A stretch of DNA of 64,000 nt, taken from NCBI GenBank assembly GCA_938036875.1, contig CALHVX010000044.1:186001-250000 (forward strand), read 5' to 3'. The notes beneath the pieces were generated by a model that saw nothing but the letters and a program-made list of their open reading frames with translations, was not told the DNA's origin and ran no database searches. Below are positions 46,551 to 57,439 of the stretch, in pieces. How positions within the stretch are numbered: the first letter of the stretch is position 1; the number at the start of each line of letters is the position of its first letter. The position numbers and the translations under genes were made by a program. Source of the stretch: an uncultured Pseudomonadales bacterium (GTDB lineage Bacteria; Pseudomonadota; Gammaproteobacteria; Pseudomonadales; Azotimanducaceae).

Positions 46551-46964
46551 CTAGATTCCTAAGCTAGGGTTGCCAAGCTTTGCAAGCAGGCGACCAAGCC
46601 AAACTAGCAATAAGCAACTCAATATCGATAACACAAGGTAACTGATGGCGGCCACCCAGCGCTCACTTTCAAACATTCGTAACATCTCTAAGGAGAAGGT
46701 CGAAAAGGTGGTAAAACCACCAAGCACACCAACCAGCAAAAATGATCTTCCCCAATCTTCAAACCACTGAGCATTCGCCCATAAACCCCAAACCAAGCCG
46801 ATACCCAAACATCCGACAGCGTTTGCCAGCAGCGTTGCCCAAGGAAAACGCATGGAGACATCACCGGCAATGGTCATACTGCCACCAATGCCCAGGCTTA
46901 GCCCGTAACGTATGCTGGCACCCAAAGCGCCACCTAGGGCAACCCATAACCAAGCTAAGCTCAT
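46551..46964 (-). CDS. crcB: Fluoride exporter CrcB/Fluc
   Basis: Inner-membrane dimeric channel that expels fluoride. Four membrane segments are visible in 137 residues. Signatures are GGALGASIRYGLS near 11-23, LLANAVGCLGIG, and GGFTTFSTFSLE near 80-91, which lines the ion path. No fluoride riboswitch was recognised, as expected since the gene lies inside an operon. ATG overlaps the rarA stop by four bases. Confidence 0.95.
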   Translation of the reverse strand: MSLAWLWVALGGALGASIRYGLSLGIGGSMTIAGDVSMRFPWATLLANAVGCLGIGLVWGLWANAQWFEDWGRSFLLVGVLGGFTTFSTFSLEMLRMFESERWVAAISYLVLSILSCLLLVWLGRLLAKLGNPSLGI

Positions 46965-48259
46965 CGGTTGCCTCCAGGCTTTGCGTTGCCATGCTCTGCG
47001 TCTAGCTGCGCTAAGCGTTCGAGCCGAGTTTTAATCTTCGCCTCCAGCCCTCGATTTACCGGTTGGTAGAAGCCCTGCGCTTCAAGCCCATCGGGCCAAT
47101 AATTTTCTCCAGCCGCGTAGGCTTGCTCCTCGTCATGCGCATAGCGGTAGCCCTGACCATGCCCCAGTTCTTTGGCTAGCGACGTGGGCGCGTTCCGCAG
47201 GTGCGGCGGCACCGGCAAGCTACCGCTAGCAGCAACCGTGGCTCGCGCGGCGTTAGCGGCAACGTAAGCGGCATTACTTTTGGGCACGCTAGCGAGATAC
47301 AGCACAGTTTGCGCCAAAGCCAACTCTCCTTCAGGTGATCCTAACCGCTCAAAAGCCTGCCAGGCATCCAGCGCTATCTGCATCGCTTTGGGGTCGGCGT
47401 TGCCTACCTCCTCACTCGCCATCCGTAGCAGCCGGCGCGCAATATATTCTCCTGGGCAGCCACCATCAAGCATACGGGTGAACCAATACAAAGCGGCATC
47501 TGGTGCGCTACCTCTAACCGCTTTATGCAACGCAGAAATTTGATCGTAAAACTCATCGCCACCTTTATCGAAACGGCGCTGCCGACTACCGGCGGCTTCA
47601 TCCACCAAGGCCACCTCAATGGACGAATCCGTCAGCTGAGCGGCAATTTCAAGCAGGTTCAAGCAGCGTCGGCCATCACCGTCGGCAAAGGCAATGAGTC
47701 GCTCTCGAGCATCTGGAGTGCAGTTCACGGCCGGGTACTGTGCGAGCCCGCGATCGATCAGCAGACCCAAATCCGCATCGGTCAGGGCTTTAAGTAAATA
47801 CACGGGCGCTCTAGACAACAGCGCTGAGTTGAGCTCAAAGCTAGGGTTTTCAGTGGTAGCACCAATAAAGACCACTGTGCCCGCCTCCACATGGGGTAAG
47901 AAGGCATCTTGTTGGGCTTTATTGAACCGATGCACCTCGTCGACAAATAAGACGGTAGCCTCACCGAATTGTTGACGTTGCTCCGCCTCGGCCACCGCCG
48001 CGCGTATGTCTTTCACGCCGCTTAATACCGCTGAAAGACTGATTAAGTGTAAGCCACAGTGCTGAGCCAGCAATTTGGCTAAGGTTGTTTTGCCACAGCC
48101 GGGAGGCCCCCACAGCACCATCGAATGCAGGGACTTTTGAGCTAGCAATTTGGCTAGTGGGCGCTGCTCACCCAACAGGTGTTGCTGACCAACAAATTGG
48201 TCCAGCGCAGCGGGTCGGAGCAAGGCGGCTAGGGGCTGTGTATCAACCTTCGATGACAT
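46961..48259 (-). CDS. rarA: Replication-associated recombination ATPase RarA
   Basis: AAA+ protein related to clamp loaders that acts at stalled replication forks. LAALLRPAALDQFVGQQHL opens the conserved part. Walker A is GPPGCGKTTLAKLLA; Walker B is VLFVDEVHRFNKAQQDAFLP; sensor 1 is IGATTENPSFELNSALLSR. The C-terminal domain has ALYWFTRMLDGGCPGEYIARRLLRMASEEVG. 432 residues from ATG 48259; an extension to 48286 is not conserved. It starts 16 bases inside the end of lolA. Confidence 0.96.
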   Translation of the reverse strand: MSSKVDTQPLAALLRPAALDQFVGQQHLLGEQRPLAKLLAQKSLHSMVLWGPPGCGKTTLAKLLAQHCGLHLISLSAVLSGVKDIRAAVAEAEQRQQFGEATVLFVDEVHRFNKAQQDAFLPHVEAGTVVFIGATTENPSFELNSALLSRAPVYLLKALTDADLGLLIDRGLAQYPAVNCTPDARERLIAFADGDGRRCLNLLEIAAQLTDSSIEVALVDEAAGSRQRRFDKGGDEFYDQISALHKAVRGSAPDAALYWFTRMLDGGCPGEYIARRLLRMASEEVGNADPKAMQIALDAWQAFERLGSPEGELALAQTVLYLASVPKSNAAYVAANAARATVAASGSLPVPPHLRNAPTSLAKELGHGQGYRYAHDEEQAYAAGENYWPDGLEAQGFYQPVNRGLEAKIKTRLERLAQLDAEHGNAKPGGNR

Positions 48260-48941
48260 CGATATCGGATGGTAGGTCCAGAACAAATTCAGCAGAGTCT
48301 ACCACTGCTGGACGTTCTACCTCGCTAAATCGAATCTGGGTGAACTGGCCTAAATGGTCCAAGATGCCGAGTTGACGCAACTCATCGCCTTTGAAATGGA
48401 GGCGTATCTCGCTGTATAGCGAGTCTGCTAGGCGAGGCGTCAAGACAAACACATCATCATCTTGGTCGGTGCTGGCTGACAGCATGACCACATCGAAGTT
48501 ACCCGTCAGCGCCACATCATCACTGGTTAGCAGGGCAACCGGGGTATCCTGCAATGCGTTAGCTAAAGGCTTAACAATGACCTGAGCTAGATCAGGATCG
48601 TAGACTTGAAGTTGCGCCTGGTTGGATACAATGTGCTGAGGATAAGGGGCCGCAACCGACCAATGAAAATTAGGACGCGCTAAGACTACCCGTCCACTCG
48701 AGCGCTCAACAATCTGCCCACGACCACCCTCCACCACTTGGGTAAAGTTAGCTGTGTAACGTTGCAAAGCCTGGAGCCGCTGATGCAGCGCTCGGTTCGC
48801 CGCGTGGTTTAGATCGGCCAGCTCAACCTCCGCCGGGGTTGGGCTAGAGGTTGGCGCTACACTCAGCGCTTGGTCCGCCTCAACAAAGGCTGATTGCAAC
48901 ATAAAAAACAACGTGGCTAGCACTGGCGCCAGCTTAATCAT
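48243..48941 (-). CDS. lolA: Outer-membrane lipoprotein carrier LolA
   Basis: Periplasmic chaperone that carries lipoproteins from LolCDE to LolB. Signal peptide 1-22 ([22 protein letters not shown]). The mature part has [46 protein letters not shown], the family pattern, and a C-terminal strand ending PSDIDVI. Length 232, slightly long owing to an extra N-terminal linker before the fold. ATG 48941 overlaps the end of ftsK by eight bases. Confidence 0.95.
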   Translation of the reverse strand: MIKLAPVLATLFFMLQSAFVEADQALSVAPTSSPTPAEVELADLNHAANRALHQRLQALQRYTANFTQVVEGGRGQIVERSSGRVVLARPNFHWSVAAPYPQHIVSNQAQLQVYDPDLAQVIVKPLANALQDTPVALLTSDDVALTGNFDVVMLSASTDQDDDVFVLTPRLADSLYSEIRLHFKGDELRQLGILDHLGQFTQIRFSEVERPAVVDSAEFVLDLPSDIDVIEG

Positions 48942-51312
48942 GCTTTGGCACCAATAACTCACGACTACCATTACTACCCATAGGGCTCACCAAACCGGCC
49001 ATCTCCATTGCTTCGATCAAACGCGCTGCTCGGTTGTAGCCGATCCGCAGCTTGCGTTGCACAGACGAAATAGACGCGCGGCGAGATTCCAAGACAAACT
49101 CCACCGCTTCATCGTAGAGCGCATCTTCCTGCTCTGTATCTGAATTAGACTCTATTTGTAGAAAAGGTTCCTCATCGCCGCCGGTGAGTATCTCTTCTAG
49201 GTAGTTAGGCTCACTTCGCGATTTCCAGTCCGCGACAATTCGATGGACTTCATCATCGGAGACAAAGGCACCGTGAACACGCACGGGTAATGCGGTACCC
49301 GGCGGCAGGTACAGCATGTCGCCGTGCCCAAGCAATTGCTCTGCACCACCTTGATCCAAAATTGTCCGGGAATCGATTTTAGACGAGACCTGGAAGCTAA
49401 TACGGGTGGGAACGTTGGCTTTAATTAAACCAGTGATGACGTCCACTGATGGTCGCTGGGTTGCCAACACCAAGTGAATGCCAGCGGCTCGCGCTTTTTG
49501 CGCAATACGTGCAATCAGCTGCTCAACTTTTTTACCAACAATCATCATCATGTCGGCGAACTCATCGATCACCACCACAATCAAGGGCAAAGGCTCTAGT
49601 GCCGGTGCCTCAGTGACGTTGTCTGTTGACCACAGCGGATCCGAAATAGGCTCGCCGTTCGCAGCGGCCTCTTTCACCTTTTTGTTAAAGCCCGCCAGGT
49701 TACGGACCCCTAACTTAGACATCACCCGGTAACGCCGCTCCATTTCTGCCACACACCAATTCAGGGCATGTGCCGCTTCTGTCATGTCGGTAACAACGGG
49801 CGTGAGCAAATGGGGAATGCCTTCGTAGATGGCAAGCTCCAACATCTTGGGGTCCACTAAAATCAAGCGCACCTCTTCGGGCGTCGCTTTGTACAAAATG
49901 CTCAGTAGCATCGCATTCACACCAACCGATTTACCGGCACCGGTGGTGCCTGCAACCAGCAAGTGCGGCATCTTTGCAATGTCGGCAATAATGGGTTGGC
50001 CCGCAATATCTTTACCCAACGCCAAGGTTAACGGCGATGGACTATCCAAGAAGGTCGGTGTTTCTAGCACCTCTTTGAGTCGAACCATTTCACGGTCCAC
50101 ATTCGGCACTTCGATACCGACCACGGATTTACCGGGGATAATTTCCACAATACGGACGCTGATAACGGCCAACGAGCGCGCCAGGTCTTTTGCCAACGAA
50201 GATATTTTTTGCGACTTAACGCCAGCCGCCGGTTGAATTTCGAAGCGTGTGACTACCGGTCCAGGTAATACAGTAACCACTTCAGCATCCACCCCAAAAT
50301 CATTTAGCTTCAATTCCAGCAAACGTGACATCGCTTCCAGGGATTCGGTGCTGAAGCCTTTGTCTGGGTCATTAACGGGCTCATCTAGCAGCTCTAACTC
50401 AGGTAGAGCCGTACTATTGCCGGCCGAGGTTTTAAACAATGACCGTTGCGCCGGCATCGGTTTCGGTGGGATCAACGTGGGCTTGGTGGTGCTCTCAGCT
50501 TTTTTCTTAACCCCAGTCAACCCAGGAGCAATACGGTCCAGCATGCCTGCTCCGGATGCTTGAGCGCCCTCAGTTTGGTTGTTTGAGCCTTGCTCTATAA
50601 CCACAGGTGCATTTTGACGCTTGGTGCTAAGGTGATCTTTTAGCGATGCTTCGCGCGCTTCACGCAGGCTGCGCTGCTGCGCCTGCTGTTCTTTTCTGGC
50701 TGCCCAAGCATCACGCTGCAACGCCCACCAACGAGTCACACTTAATCCCCAGCGATGGAGTAACCGTCCCAAGAATTCAGCAACTTCTAGCCAGGAAAAG
50801 CCCAGCGCCGCCTGCAGGCCAACCAGCAAACCGGTGACGCCCAACAAGGTCAAACCAACCCAGCCGAACACCGGGCCACCGTTGGTGACCAAGCCAGCGC
50901 CAATAACGCCACCGCCGCCAGCAGGCAGGCTACCACCAGGCGCTGTGTGCATTTGCACCAGCGCAGCCAAGCTGAAGATTACGGCCAGCCAACCCAATGC
51001 GCGCACCCCGGTAATCCACCCCGGTTGCTCCAGATCGCGTCCTTTAAAGAGCACCACACCAACTGCAATCAGTTGCAAGGGAATGAGATACGCCACATAG
51101 CCCAACAGATACAACCCAAGATCGGCGCACCAGGCGCCACTGCGTCCCACCCAATTGCTGACGTCTGTGTTGGAGCTGGCGTAACTGAATCCTGAGTCGT
51201 GCGGTGAGTAAGACAAGATCGCGAGCAGGTAAAATAAGGCAACGGCGCCTAAAGCAACCAGGGCAATTTCGCGAGTGGGCACAGAATGACTAGGTGCGGA
51301 CTGACTGGACAC
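48934..51312 (-). CDS. ftsK: DNA translocase FtsK
   Basis: Septal DNA motor that clears the chromosome terminus and triggers XerCD at dif. Four membrane segments fall in about 15-185. A short linker (about 200-330) follows, far shorter than in E. coli. The motor has Walker [13 protein letters not shown] and Walker [12 protein letters not shown]. The gamma domain at the end holds a winged helix ([19 protein letters not shown]) that reads KOPS. A GTG at 51312 was chosen because AGGAG (complement of 51318-51322) lies five bases upstream; another GTG at 51402 would extend it by 30 residues but falls inside a hairpin. Confidence 0.93.
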   Translation of the reverse strand: MSSQSAPSHSVPTREIALVALGAVALFYLLAILSYSPHDSGFSYASSNTDVSNWVGRSGAWCADLGLYLLGYVAYLIPLQLIAVGVVLFKGRDLEQPGWITGVRALGWLAVIFSLAALVQMHTAPGGSLPAGGGGVIGAGLVTNGGPVFGWVGLTLLGVTGLLVGLQAALGFSWLEVAEFLGRLLHRWGLSVTRWWALQRDAWAARKEQQAQQRSLREAREASLKDHLSTKRQNAPVVIEQGSNNQTEGAQASGAGMLDRIAPGLTGVKKKAESTTKPTLIPPKPMPAQRSLFKTSAGNSTALPELELLDEPVNDPDKGFSTESLEAMSRLLELKLNDFGVDAEVVTVLPGPVVTRFEIQPAAGVKSQKISSLAKDLARSLAVISVRIVEIIPGKSVVGIEVPNVDREMVRLKEVLETPTFLDSPSPLTLALGKDIAGQPIIADIAKMPHLLVAGTTGAGKSVGVNAMLLSILYKATPEEVRLILVDPKMLELAIYEGIPHLLTPVVTDMTEAAHALNWCVAEMERRYRVMSKLGVRNLAGFNKKVKEAAANGEPISDPLWSTDNVTEAPALEPLPLIVVVIDEFADMMMIVGKKVEQLIARIAQKARAAGIHLVLATQRPSVDVITGLIKANVPTRISFQVSSKIDSRTILDQGGAEQLLGHGDMLYLPPGTALPVRVHGAFVSDDEVHRIVADWKSRSEPNYLEEILTGGDEEPFLQIESNSDTEQEDALYDEAVEFVLESRRASISSVQRKLRIGYNRAARLIEAMEMAGLVSPMGSNGSRELLVPKHD

Positions 51313-51631
51313 GGGCTCTCCTGGGGCATCAAACCGCCCCGTTGCAACAAATTGAACCTCTACAAGATCGCTTGCAGAGACGCTATCCCAAGTGTCCTGC
51401 ACTCTTGAATAACCTCAAGAGCGCCTTCCCCTGCACTCTCTTTGGAGTGCTAGAGGCGCAGTCTAACCAGTATCGAACCTCCTGCCAAATCACATTTATT
51501 TCAATCTGTTAGCACAGCTTCCTAATGCCTATTTGCTCTATGTACCGCCCCTGGGGCACAGCTAGCTTGAAGCCAGGCACCGCTGCTGTAGAATTGCCGA
51601 CCCTCTTTAGACCAAAGGTAGCGCTCGCCTT
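51313..51631. other. Divergent regulatory region of ftsK and the PA4642-like gene
   Basis: No gene is supported in these 319 bases apart from a possible extension of ftsK. Two neighbouring hairpins occur: CTCTTGA (51402-51408) with TCAAGAG (51415-51421), and GCACTC (51433-51438) with GAGTGC (51445-51450). The second stem is repeated near cspD. Confidence 0.5.
51567..51594 (+). promoter_or_regulatory. Probable promoter of the PA4642-aat-bpt operon
   Basis: TTGAAG (51567-51572), a 16-base spacer and TAGAAT (51589-51594) fit a sigma-70 promoter located 37 bases before the ATG at 51632. Confidence 0.5.
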
Positions 51632-51928
51632 ATGCGACCAGACAAGAAGAAAGTAGTAGACGAAATCTGGGACGACGAGCGCATTCGCAGTTTTCTAGAC
51701 AAAAAAGCGTTAGGGTCAGAATCAAACACCGATTTCAGCGCCCTGCTGTACGCTTACCGCAGCATGCGGGTAGAAGACTTCCAGCGCTTTCTAGAGCTCT
51801 TTGTTGAGCAAGGGCGAGACCTCAACGCCCTAAGCCGCAGTGGCGAGACCCTGCTTACTAGCATTGCAGCCCACCGTGTCAGCCCGCCATTCCAAGCAGC
51901 GCTGCGATCGGCGGGTGCAACCGGCTAG
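51632..51928 (+). CDS. PA4642-family protein
   Basis: The 98-residue cytoplasmic protein closely follows the pattern of the Pseudomonas PA4642 family: MRPDKKKVVDEIWDDERIRSFLDKK at the start and YRSMRVEDFQRFLELFVEQG in the middle, then HRVSPPFQAALRSAGA. The last part has an ankyrin-like feel (NALSRSGETLLTSIAAHR). Function is unknown. It lies five bases before aat and occupies the position where, as I recall, Pseudomonas has trxB. Confidence 0.85.
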   Translation: MRPDKKKVVDEIWDDERIRSFLDKKALGSESNTDFSALLYAYRSMRVEDFQRFLELFVEQGRDLNALSRSGETLLTSIAAHRVSPPFQAALRSAGATG

Positions 51929-51933
51929 AGACC

Positions 51934-52731
51934 ATGGGCGAGCAAGGTGTTGCCTTACCTTGGCTTGCGCCTACCCCGGTTGAGTTTCCAGACCCTGCGA
52001 CCGCCCATGCCGAGCCGGATGGGTTGCTTGCTGCAGGCGGTGAACTCAGCCTACCTTGGCTGTTAGAAGCCTATAGCCAAGGCATATTCCCTTGGTTCAA
52101 CGATGATGAAGAACCCATCCTCTGGTGGAGCCCAAACCCTCGCGGCGTGTTGATCCCAGGCCAGGTACACCTGTCCAGGAGTTTGCGTAAACGCCTAAAG
52201 CGCTGCGGTTTCACCCTCAGCATGGACACAGCGTTCTCCCAGGTTATCCATCAATGCGCCGCAATTCGAGCACGCACGGGAACTTGGATAACGCCCAATA
52301 TGCAGCAAGCTTATCTTGACCTGCATGACCGGGGCTACGCACACAGCATCGAGATTTGGGACTCGCAGCACTTGGTTGGTGGGCTGTATGGCGTTAGCCT
52401 AGGGCAAATGTTCTTTGGCGAATCTATGTTCTCGTTGGCCGATGACGCGTCAAAAATGGCGTTGCACAGCTTGTCAGAACACAGTTTGCACTGGGGTTTC
52501 AGTTTGCTTGACTGCCAGATGATGACCGACCACCTTCACAGCATGGGGGCTATGCATTTGGCTCGCACTGAGTTTCTTGAGGCGCTACGACGCAATCGAC
52601 AACAGCCAACCAAACGCGGCTCTTGGACGGATTCCATTCGCTACACCACCGCGGCAGAGCTAGGTAACGCCATCACGCAACGGCTAACCCAACCAGGCAA
52701 CGAGCACAACGATCAGGGCGCATGGACATGA
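51934..52731 (+). CDS. aat: Leucyl/phenylalanyl-tRNA--protein transferase
   Basis: Adds Leu or Phe to N-terminal Arg or Lys, marking proteins for ClpS/ClpAP. Signatures: EPDGLLAAGGELSLPWLLEAYSQGIFPWF, WWSPNPRGVL, GTWITPNMQQAY and QMFFGESMFS. The GNAT-like core is present in full; 265 residues. It overlaps bpt by ten bases. clpS and clpA, its downstream partners, lie 1.5-4.5 kb away. Confidence 0.96.
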   Translation: MGEQGVALPWLAPTPVEFPDPATAHAEPDGLLAAGGELSLPWLLEAYSQGIFPWFNDDEEPILWWSPNPRGVLIPGQVHLSRSLRKRLKRCGFTLSMDTAFSQVIHQCAAIRARTGTWITPNMQQAYLDLHDRGYAHSIEIWDSQHLVGGLYGVSLGQMFFGESMFSLADDASKMALHSLSEHSLHWGFSLLDCQMMTDHLHSMGAMHLARTEFLEALRRNRQQPTKRGSWTDSIRYTTAAELGNAITQRLTQPGNEHNDQGAWT

Positions 52732-53444
52732 CGGCCCGTGACGACATTGCAAACAACCAGTTTTTTGTGACGCCGCCTCACGCCTGTAGCTATCTAAGCA
52801 ACCGCGAAGCCACCACCCTATTTCTGGACCCTAGGCAAACCATCTCTGGCCCCGGTTACCAACTACTCAGTGAAAACGGCTTTCGTCGCAGTGGCGGGCA
52901 TTTGTACCGGCCACATTGCAAGCTGTGCTCAGCCTGTATGGCCACACGAATCCCAGTGATGGAGTTTGTACCCAAACGTCGGCAGCGCCGCACCTTAAAG
53001 CGCAATGCGGACCTGGTGGTTAGCCTTGCACAAGCAGAGTACACCCCCGAAATTTATGCGCTGTACGAGCGCTACATTAGCGCCCGGCATGGCGATGGCG
53101 ATATGTACCCGCCCACGGTTGATCAGTTTCGTTCTTTTCTGTTGAGCCAATGGGCAGACACCTTCTTTTTGTGCACCTACCTTGGCACCGAGTTGGTGGC
53201 GGTGGCGGTCACCGATCGGCAACCCCGCGGCTTGTCAGCGATCTACACCTTTTTTGACCCGGATATGCAAGCACGCAGCCTTGGCGTCTTCAGCATATTG
53301 CAGCAACTTAAGCTCTGCGAGCGTTGGGCAGTGCCCTATCTATACCTGGGATACTGGATTCGAGACTCGGCCAAAATGAGCTACAAATTGGACTATCGAC
53401 CGGTTGAAGTGCTGACCAACGAGCGCTGGGTGAAAATGACCTAA
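52722..53444 (+). CDS. bpt: Aspartate/glutamate leucyltransferase Bpt
   Basis: Adds Leu to N-terminal Asp or Glu, the second bacterial N-end-rule route. The N-terminal cysteine cluster [14 protein letters not shown] and GHLYRPHC are conserved in the ATE family. The C-terminal part contains [20 protein letters not shown] and [16 protein letters not shown]. 240 residues. It overlaps the end of aat, so the two transferases are coupled. ATG at 52722 or a second ATG at 52728 could be used. Confidence 0.95.
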   Translation: MDMTARDDIANNQFFVTPPHACSYLSNREATTLFLDPRQTISGPGYQLLSENGFRRSGGHLYRPHCKLCSACMATRIPVMEFVPKRRQRRTLKRNADLVVSLAQAEYTPEIYALYERYISARHGDGDMYPPTVDQFRSFLLSQWADTFFLCTYLGTELVAVAVTDRQPRGLSAIYTFFDPDMQARSLGVFSILQQLKLCERWAVPYLYLGYWIRDSAKMSYKLDYRPVEVLTNERWVKMT

Positions 53445-53535
53445 CCATATGCAAATCCGGCCTCTTTGCCTTTCGAGCACTTCTCAGGCACTATCCGCGC
53501 CCTTAACTAACAACAGGATCAAAGACAGGCTGTCT

Positions 53536-53751
53536 ATGGCGAAGGAAGAACAAATCGAGATGGAAGGCACGGTAGTCGATACCCTGCCGAACACCATGTT
53601 TCGAGTGGAACTGGAGAACGGCCACATGGTGACCGCTCACATTTCTGGCAAGATGCGAAAAAACTACATCCGCATCCTGACCGGCGACAAGGTCAAAGTA
53701 GAGCTTACGCCCTACGATCTGTCAAAAGGTCGCATTACCTTCAGGAAGTAA
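53536..53751 (+). CDS. infA: Translation initiation factor IF-1
   Basis: IF-1 binds the ribosomal A site and aids initiation. The S1/OB-fold protein has 71 residues: [46 protein letters not shown] and [14 protein letters not shown] at 53536 is certain from conservation; an in-frame extension to 53449 is spurious. It lies 91 bases after bpt. Its last 11 bases overlap the convergent clpA. Confidence 0.97.
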   Translation: MAKEEQIEMEGTVVDTLPNTMFRVELENGHMVTAHISGKMRKNYIRILTGDKVKVELTPYDLSKGRITFRK

Positions 53752-56011
53752 CCAAACCTTCGCACTCAACGTGCAGGTCGTTGTCGACCACAGTGACCCG
53801 CACTACCCCGCCGCCCCGAGCTAGCTCGCCAAACAACACATCTTCCGCAAGTTGCCGCTTGATGCGCTCTTGGATGAGCCGCTGCATGGGACGCGCGCCC
53901 ATCTTCTCGTCGTAGCCTTCACGCGCTAACCATTCGCGCGCCGCCTCATCTACTTCAATCTGGACCTTCTTGTCGTCCAACTGCTGCTGCAGCTCGGTGA
54001 GGAATTTATCCACAACGGTTTTGATCACATCAATGCCCAAAGCACCAAACTGAACAATGGAGTCCAAGCGGTTCCGAAACTCTGGCGTGAAGAGCTTCTT
54101 GATCGCTTCCATACCATCGCTGGTGTTGTCTTGCGCGGTAAAGCCAATGGACTCGCGGCTAATATCTTGTGCGCCAGCATTGGTCGTCATGATCAAGATG
54201 ACGTTACGAAAATCTGCTTTGCGGCCATTGTTGTCCGTCAAGGTACCGTGGTCCATTACCTGCAACAGCAAGTTAAAGACTTCGGGGTGCGCCTTCTCGA
54301 TCTCATCTAGCAACACAACCGAATGCGGATGTTTGGTGACTGCCTCGGTTAACAAGCCACCCTGATCAAAGCCAACGTATCCGGGGGGTGCACCGATCAA
54401 ACGGGAAACCGTATGTCGCTCCATGTATTCCGACATGTCGTAGCGCAACAGCTCTACCCCCATGATGTTTGCCAACTGCTTGCAAACTTCGGTTTTACCA
54501 ACGCCGGTTGGGCCAGCAAACAAGAAGCTACCTATGGGCTTCTCATCTGACTTAAGCCCAGCCCTTGAAAGCTTGATTGCCGAAGACATGGTGTCGATGG
54601 CTTCATCTTGGCCAAACACAACCATCTTGAGCTTGCTGTCTAAGTCACGCAGAGCCTCTTTGTCTGAGCTGGTGACTTGGCTAGAAGGGATTCGTGCAAT
54701 CTTGGCAATCACTTGCTCGATGTCAGATGCGCCTATGCTTTTCTTACGCTTGCTGGCAGATAGCAACTGTTGCGCCGCACCCGCCTCATCAACCACATCA
54801 ATGGCTTTGTCCGGCATAAAGCGGTCTGTGATGTACTTTGCCGCCAACTCCGATGCTGTGCGCAGCGCACGGTCGGTGTAACGCAAGTTGTAGTGCTCTT
54901 CGAATCGAGATTTCAAACCCTTTAGGATTTGATAGGTATCTTCGACATCAGGCTCGGGCACATCAATTTTTTGGAAACGACGCGACAATGCTCGGTCTTT
55001 GTCAAAGATACCGCGATACTCTTGATAGGTTGTGCTGCCCATGCAGCGCAGCTCCCCCGAGGTTAACAGCGGCTTCAACAGGTTAGAGGCGTCCATAACC
55101 CCACCGGAGGCTGCACCCGCACCGATAATGGTGTGGACTTCATCAATAAACAGCACTGCACCTTCGCGCTTTTTCAGCTCGCTTAGCACCATTTTAAAGC
55201 GCTTCTCGAAATCACCGCGATATTTTGTCCCCGCTAACAAGGCGCCTAAATCCAAGGAGAAGATACTGGCATCTTTAACAACGTCGGGTACTTGGCCATC
55301 CACGATGCGTTTAGCCAAACCTTCGGCGATGGCAGTTTTACCAACACCGGACTCACCCACCAGCAGCGGGTTATTTTTGCGTCGGCGGCACAGTACTTGA
55401 ATGACTCGCTCTAGCTCTTCGTCACGGCCAATAAGCGGGTCAATGCGACCGTTACGCGCTTGCTCGTTTAGGTCGGTAGCAAAGGCTTCTAGCGCGCTTT
55501 GCTGTGCTGCCTCGCCAGTCGCGCCCTCTTCTTCACCTTCTGGCTGCGGGGCTTCTGGGCCTTCTCCAGGGCCAAAGACCTTGGAGATACCGTGCGCTAT
55601 GTAGTTCACCACGTCGATGCGGGCGACATTTTGTTGCTTGAGGAAAAACACGGCCTGACTTTCTTGCTCACTAAAGATGGCCACCAGCACATTGCCGCCG
55701 GTCACCTCTTTGCGGCCTGAGGATTGCACGTGGAACACAGCGCGCTGCAACACCCGCTGAAACCCTAAAGTCGGCTGGGTTTCGCGGTCTGCATCACCCG
55801 CCGGGATTAGCGGCGTTGTTGAGCTGATGAATTCACCCAAATCTACCCGCAGGCGCTCAACATCCGCACCGATTTTTTGCAACACGTCTAAAGCGACAGC
55901 ATTATCCAGCAGCGCCAAAAGTAGGTGCTCGACCGTCATAAATTCGTGGCGCTTTGATTTCGCTTCGCGAAACGCGTCGTTTAAAGTTGATTCTAAATCT
56001 TTGCTTAGCAT
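53741..56011 (-). CDS. clpA: ATP-dependent Clp protease ATPase ClpA
   Basis: Unfoldase of the ClpAP protease. N-domain at 1-145 binds ClpS. AAA domain D1 has [15 protein letters not shown] and [15 protein letters not shown]2 has [35 protein letters not shown] and the sensor TTNAGA. The IGL-type ClpP loop is seen as [14 protein letters not shown] plus downstream segments. 756 residues. clpS is 19 bases upstream on the same strand, forming the clpSA operon. Its end overlaps infA. Confidence 0.97.
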   Translation of the reverse strand: MLSKDLESTLNDAFREAKSKRHEFMTVEHLLLALLDNAVALDVLQKIGADVERLRVDLGEFISSTTPLIPAGDADRETQPTLGFQRVLQRAVFHVQSSGRKEVTGGNVLVAIFSEQESQAVFFLKQQNVARIDVVNYIAHGISKVFGPGEGPEAPQPEGEEEGATGEAAQQSALEAFATDLNEQARNGRIDPLIGRDEELERVIQVLCRRRKNNPLLVGESGVGKTAIAEGLAKRIVDGQVPDVVKDASIFSLDLGALLAGTKYRGDFEKRFKMVLSELKKREGAVLFIDEVHTIIGAGAASGGVMDASNLLKPLLTSGELRCMGSTTYQEYRGIFDKDRALSRRFQKIDVPEPDVEDTYQILKGLKSRFEEHYNLRYTDRALRTASELAAKYITDRFMPDKAIDVVDEAGAAQQLLSASKRKKSIGASDIEQVIAKIARIPSSQVTSSDKEALRDLDSKLKMVVFGQDEAIDTMSSAIKLSRAGLKSDEKPIGSFLFAGPTGVGKTEVCKQLANIMGVELLRYDMSEYMERHTVSRLIGAPPGYVGFDQGGLLTEAVTKHPHSVVLLDEIEKAHPEVFNLLLQVMDHGTLTDNNGRKADFRNVILIMTTNAGAQDISRESIGFTAQDNTSDGMEAIKKLFTPEFRNRLDSIVQFGALGIDVIKTVVDKFLTELQQQLDDKKVQIEVDEAAREWLAREGYDEKMGARPMQRLIQERIKRQLAEDVLFGELARGGGVVRVTVVDNDLHVECEGLVTS

Positions 56012-56030
56012 AGTTGCTGCATCCGTAACG

Positions 56031-56426
56031 CTAGTCAGTCATCTCGACGGTGGACATCAAGGGATGATCATTCTCTTGAGCATATTGATTCACTTGCTCT
56101 GATTTAGTTTCCGCTAAATCACGAGGGAATATCCCTGCTACTGCATTGCCCTGTGTGTGCACGGCGAGCATCAGTTGTGTTGCCTTTTCACGACTCATCG
56201 CAAAAAAGGTTTCCAAGACATGCACAACAAACTCCATAGGGGTGTAGTCATCGTTCATGATCAACACCTTATACATGGGCGGTCGTGCTAGTTTCGGCTT
56301 ACTTTCGGCGGTAGCCAGCCCGTCGCTGGGATCTCCGCTGAGCGGCTCCTCATCGTCGCTGAGCCGCCACTCAGCACTTTCGCGCTGACCAGAAATTCTT
56401 CGCATGGGATCAAACTCTTCCTTCAC
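56031..56426 (-). CDS. clpS: ClpA adaptor ClpS
   Basis: ClpS delivers N-end-rule substrates to ClpA. The core [25 protein letters not shown] contains the hydrophobic-pocket residues, with [23 protein letters not shown] following. 131 residues, with a longer-than-usual disordered N-terminus (about 1-50) that is important for ClpA control in known cases. The GTG at 56426 has AAGG six bases upstream; ATG at 56405 is the alternative. Operon with clpA. Confidence 0.95.
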   Translation of the reverse strand: MKEEFDPMRRISGQRESAEWRLSDDEEPLSGDPSDGLATAESKPKLARPPMYKVLIMNDDYTPMEFVVHVLETFFAMSREKATQLMLAVHTQGNAVAGIFPRDLAETKSEQVNQYAQENDHPLMSTVEMTD

Positions 56427-57096
56427 GTTCTACCTTCAAATTCTTGACGTAAAGCGTCAATTTTTTTGTACGCCTATATAGTCAAGCATACCTAGCCGAT
56501 TTAATGAAATCATACCTTTAGGCATCGCTGCTGTCTGCGCACTGGTAGGCTGACAATTGGCACAACCAACCGGTCTGAGGGGAGCTAGAGGCTGACATCC
56601 AAGGTTGTCGTTCTTTCTACCCGTTTAGATATGGGGGCTCTAGTTTTACGATTCAAGGGCTTGACTCCACTCCAGAATGCGTGAAACTGTCAGCTGTTGT
56701 CTAACGAAGAAGTAACTTTGCATCTTGCAGGGCTACTAAACGTCAGCAGCTCGGCGGACAAATGGTCGCCGTAGTTTCGAAGCATCGCTAGCAAAGGTTG
56801 CTGAAGATTCAGAAACTAGGCAAAACACAGCATTAGACGCAAAGAATAGAACCTAAAACATCTGGCCTACTTTCTTTGGTTTGCTGTTGATGTCTAGCAT
56901 GTTCAGAACGACGCACTCGGGTTGGGAGTGCACTAGCAATCCATTGCTAGCATGTGCCAGGCAGGATGCGTTGGCACGGTACGCCGAAGACGGAAACGGG
57001 GCATCAGCTGACAAGAACAAGTAACCTGCAGTTTAGGTTGCCTATCTAGTCGATTGAGGCCGTGAGCAGCGCAAGCTGAGGCGAGAGGAGTAAAGA
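56427..57096. other. Long non-coding region between clpS and cspD
   Basis: No gene was found in these 670 bases. The right half is rich in inverted repeats: GCACTC (56913-56918)/GAGTGC (56926-56931); CTAGCAAT (56933-56940)/ATTGCTAG (56943-56950); GTGCCA (56954-56959)/TGGCAC (56982-56987); and AACCT (57023-57027)/AGGTT (57035-57039). They lie 60-180 bases before cspD and may form a structured leader. The left half should hold the clpSA promoter. Confidence 0.55.
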
Positions 57097-57417
57097 ATGG
57101 CAACAGGAAAGGTCAAGTGGTTTAACAATGCCAAGGGGTATGGGTTCATCTTGTCAGATGAGGGGGAGGAAGACTTATTCGCTCACTTTTCATCGATACA
57201 GATGGATGGGTACAAAACCCTAAAAGCCGGCCAAAGTGTTGGCTACGATTTAGTAGCAGGCCCCAAGGGTAATCATGCGGTCAACATCCGCGAGGCGGAC
57301 GAGGCGACCGGTGAGGTTAAACCAGAAGCTCAAGGTCAAGATGCCCCAGCCCTAAAGCGAACGGATGAGCAGGACATCAGTGAGGATTCAACCGCCGATA
57401 GCATCGGCAATCACTAG
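57097..57417 (+). CDS. cspD: Cold-shock domain protein CspD
   Basis: Single-stranded nucleic-acid-binding protein of the CspD type, which inhibits DNA replication in E. coli during slow growth. RNP1-like motif GKVKWFNNAKGYGFI near 4-18; RNP2-like DLFAHFSSI. The last 38 residues are an acidic, disordered tail (about 70-106). A strong site, GAGAGGAG, precedes ATG 57097. The gene is next to clpSA, which degrades growth regulators, an arrangement I know from Pseudomonas. Confidence 0.93.
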   Translation: MATGKVKWFNNAKGYGFILSDEGEEDLFAHFSSIQMDGYKTLKAGQSVGYDLVAGPKGNHAVNIREADEATGEVKPEAQGQDAPALKRTDEQDISEDSTADSIGNH

Positions 57418-57439
57418 CAGCGTAGAGGCAACGTAGCGA

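Noticed and set aside
48934..48971. Upstream extensions of lolA, rarA, cysG, moaD, infA and mnmA to their longest open frames
   Set aside because: In each case the added residues overlap the neighbouring gene or its promoter and precede the conserved start.
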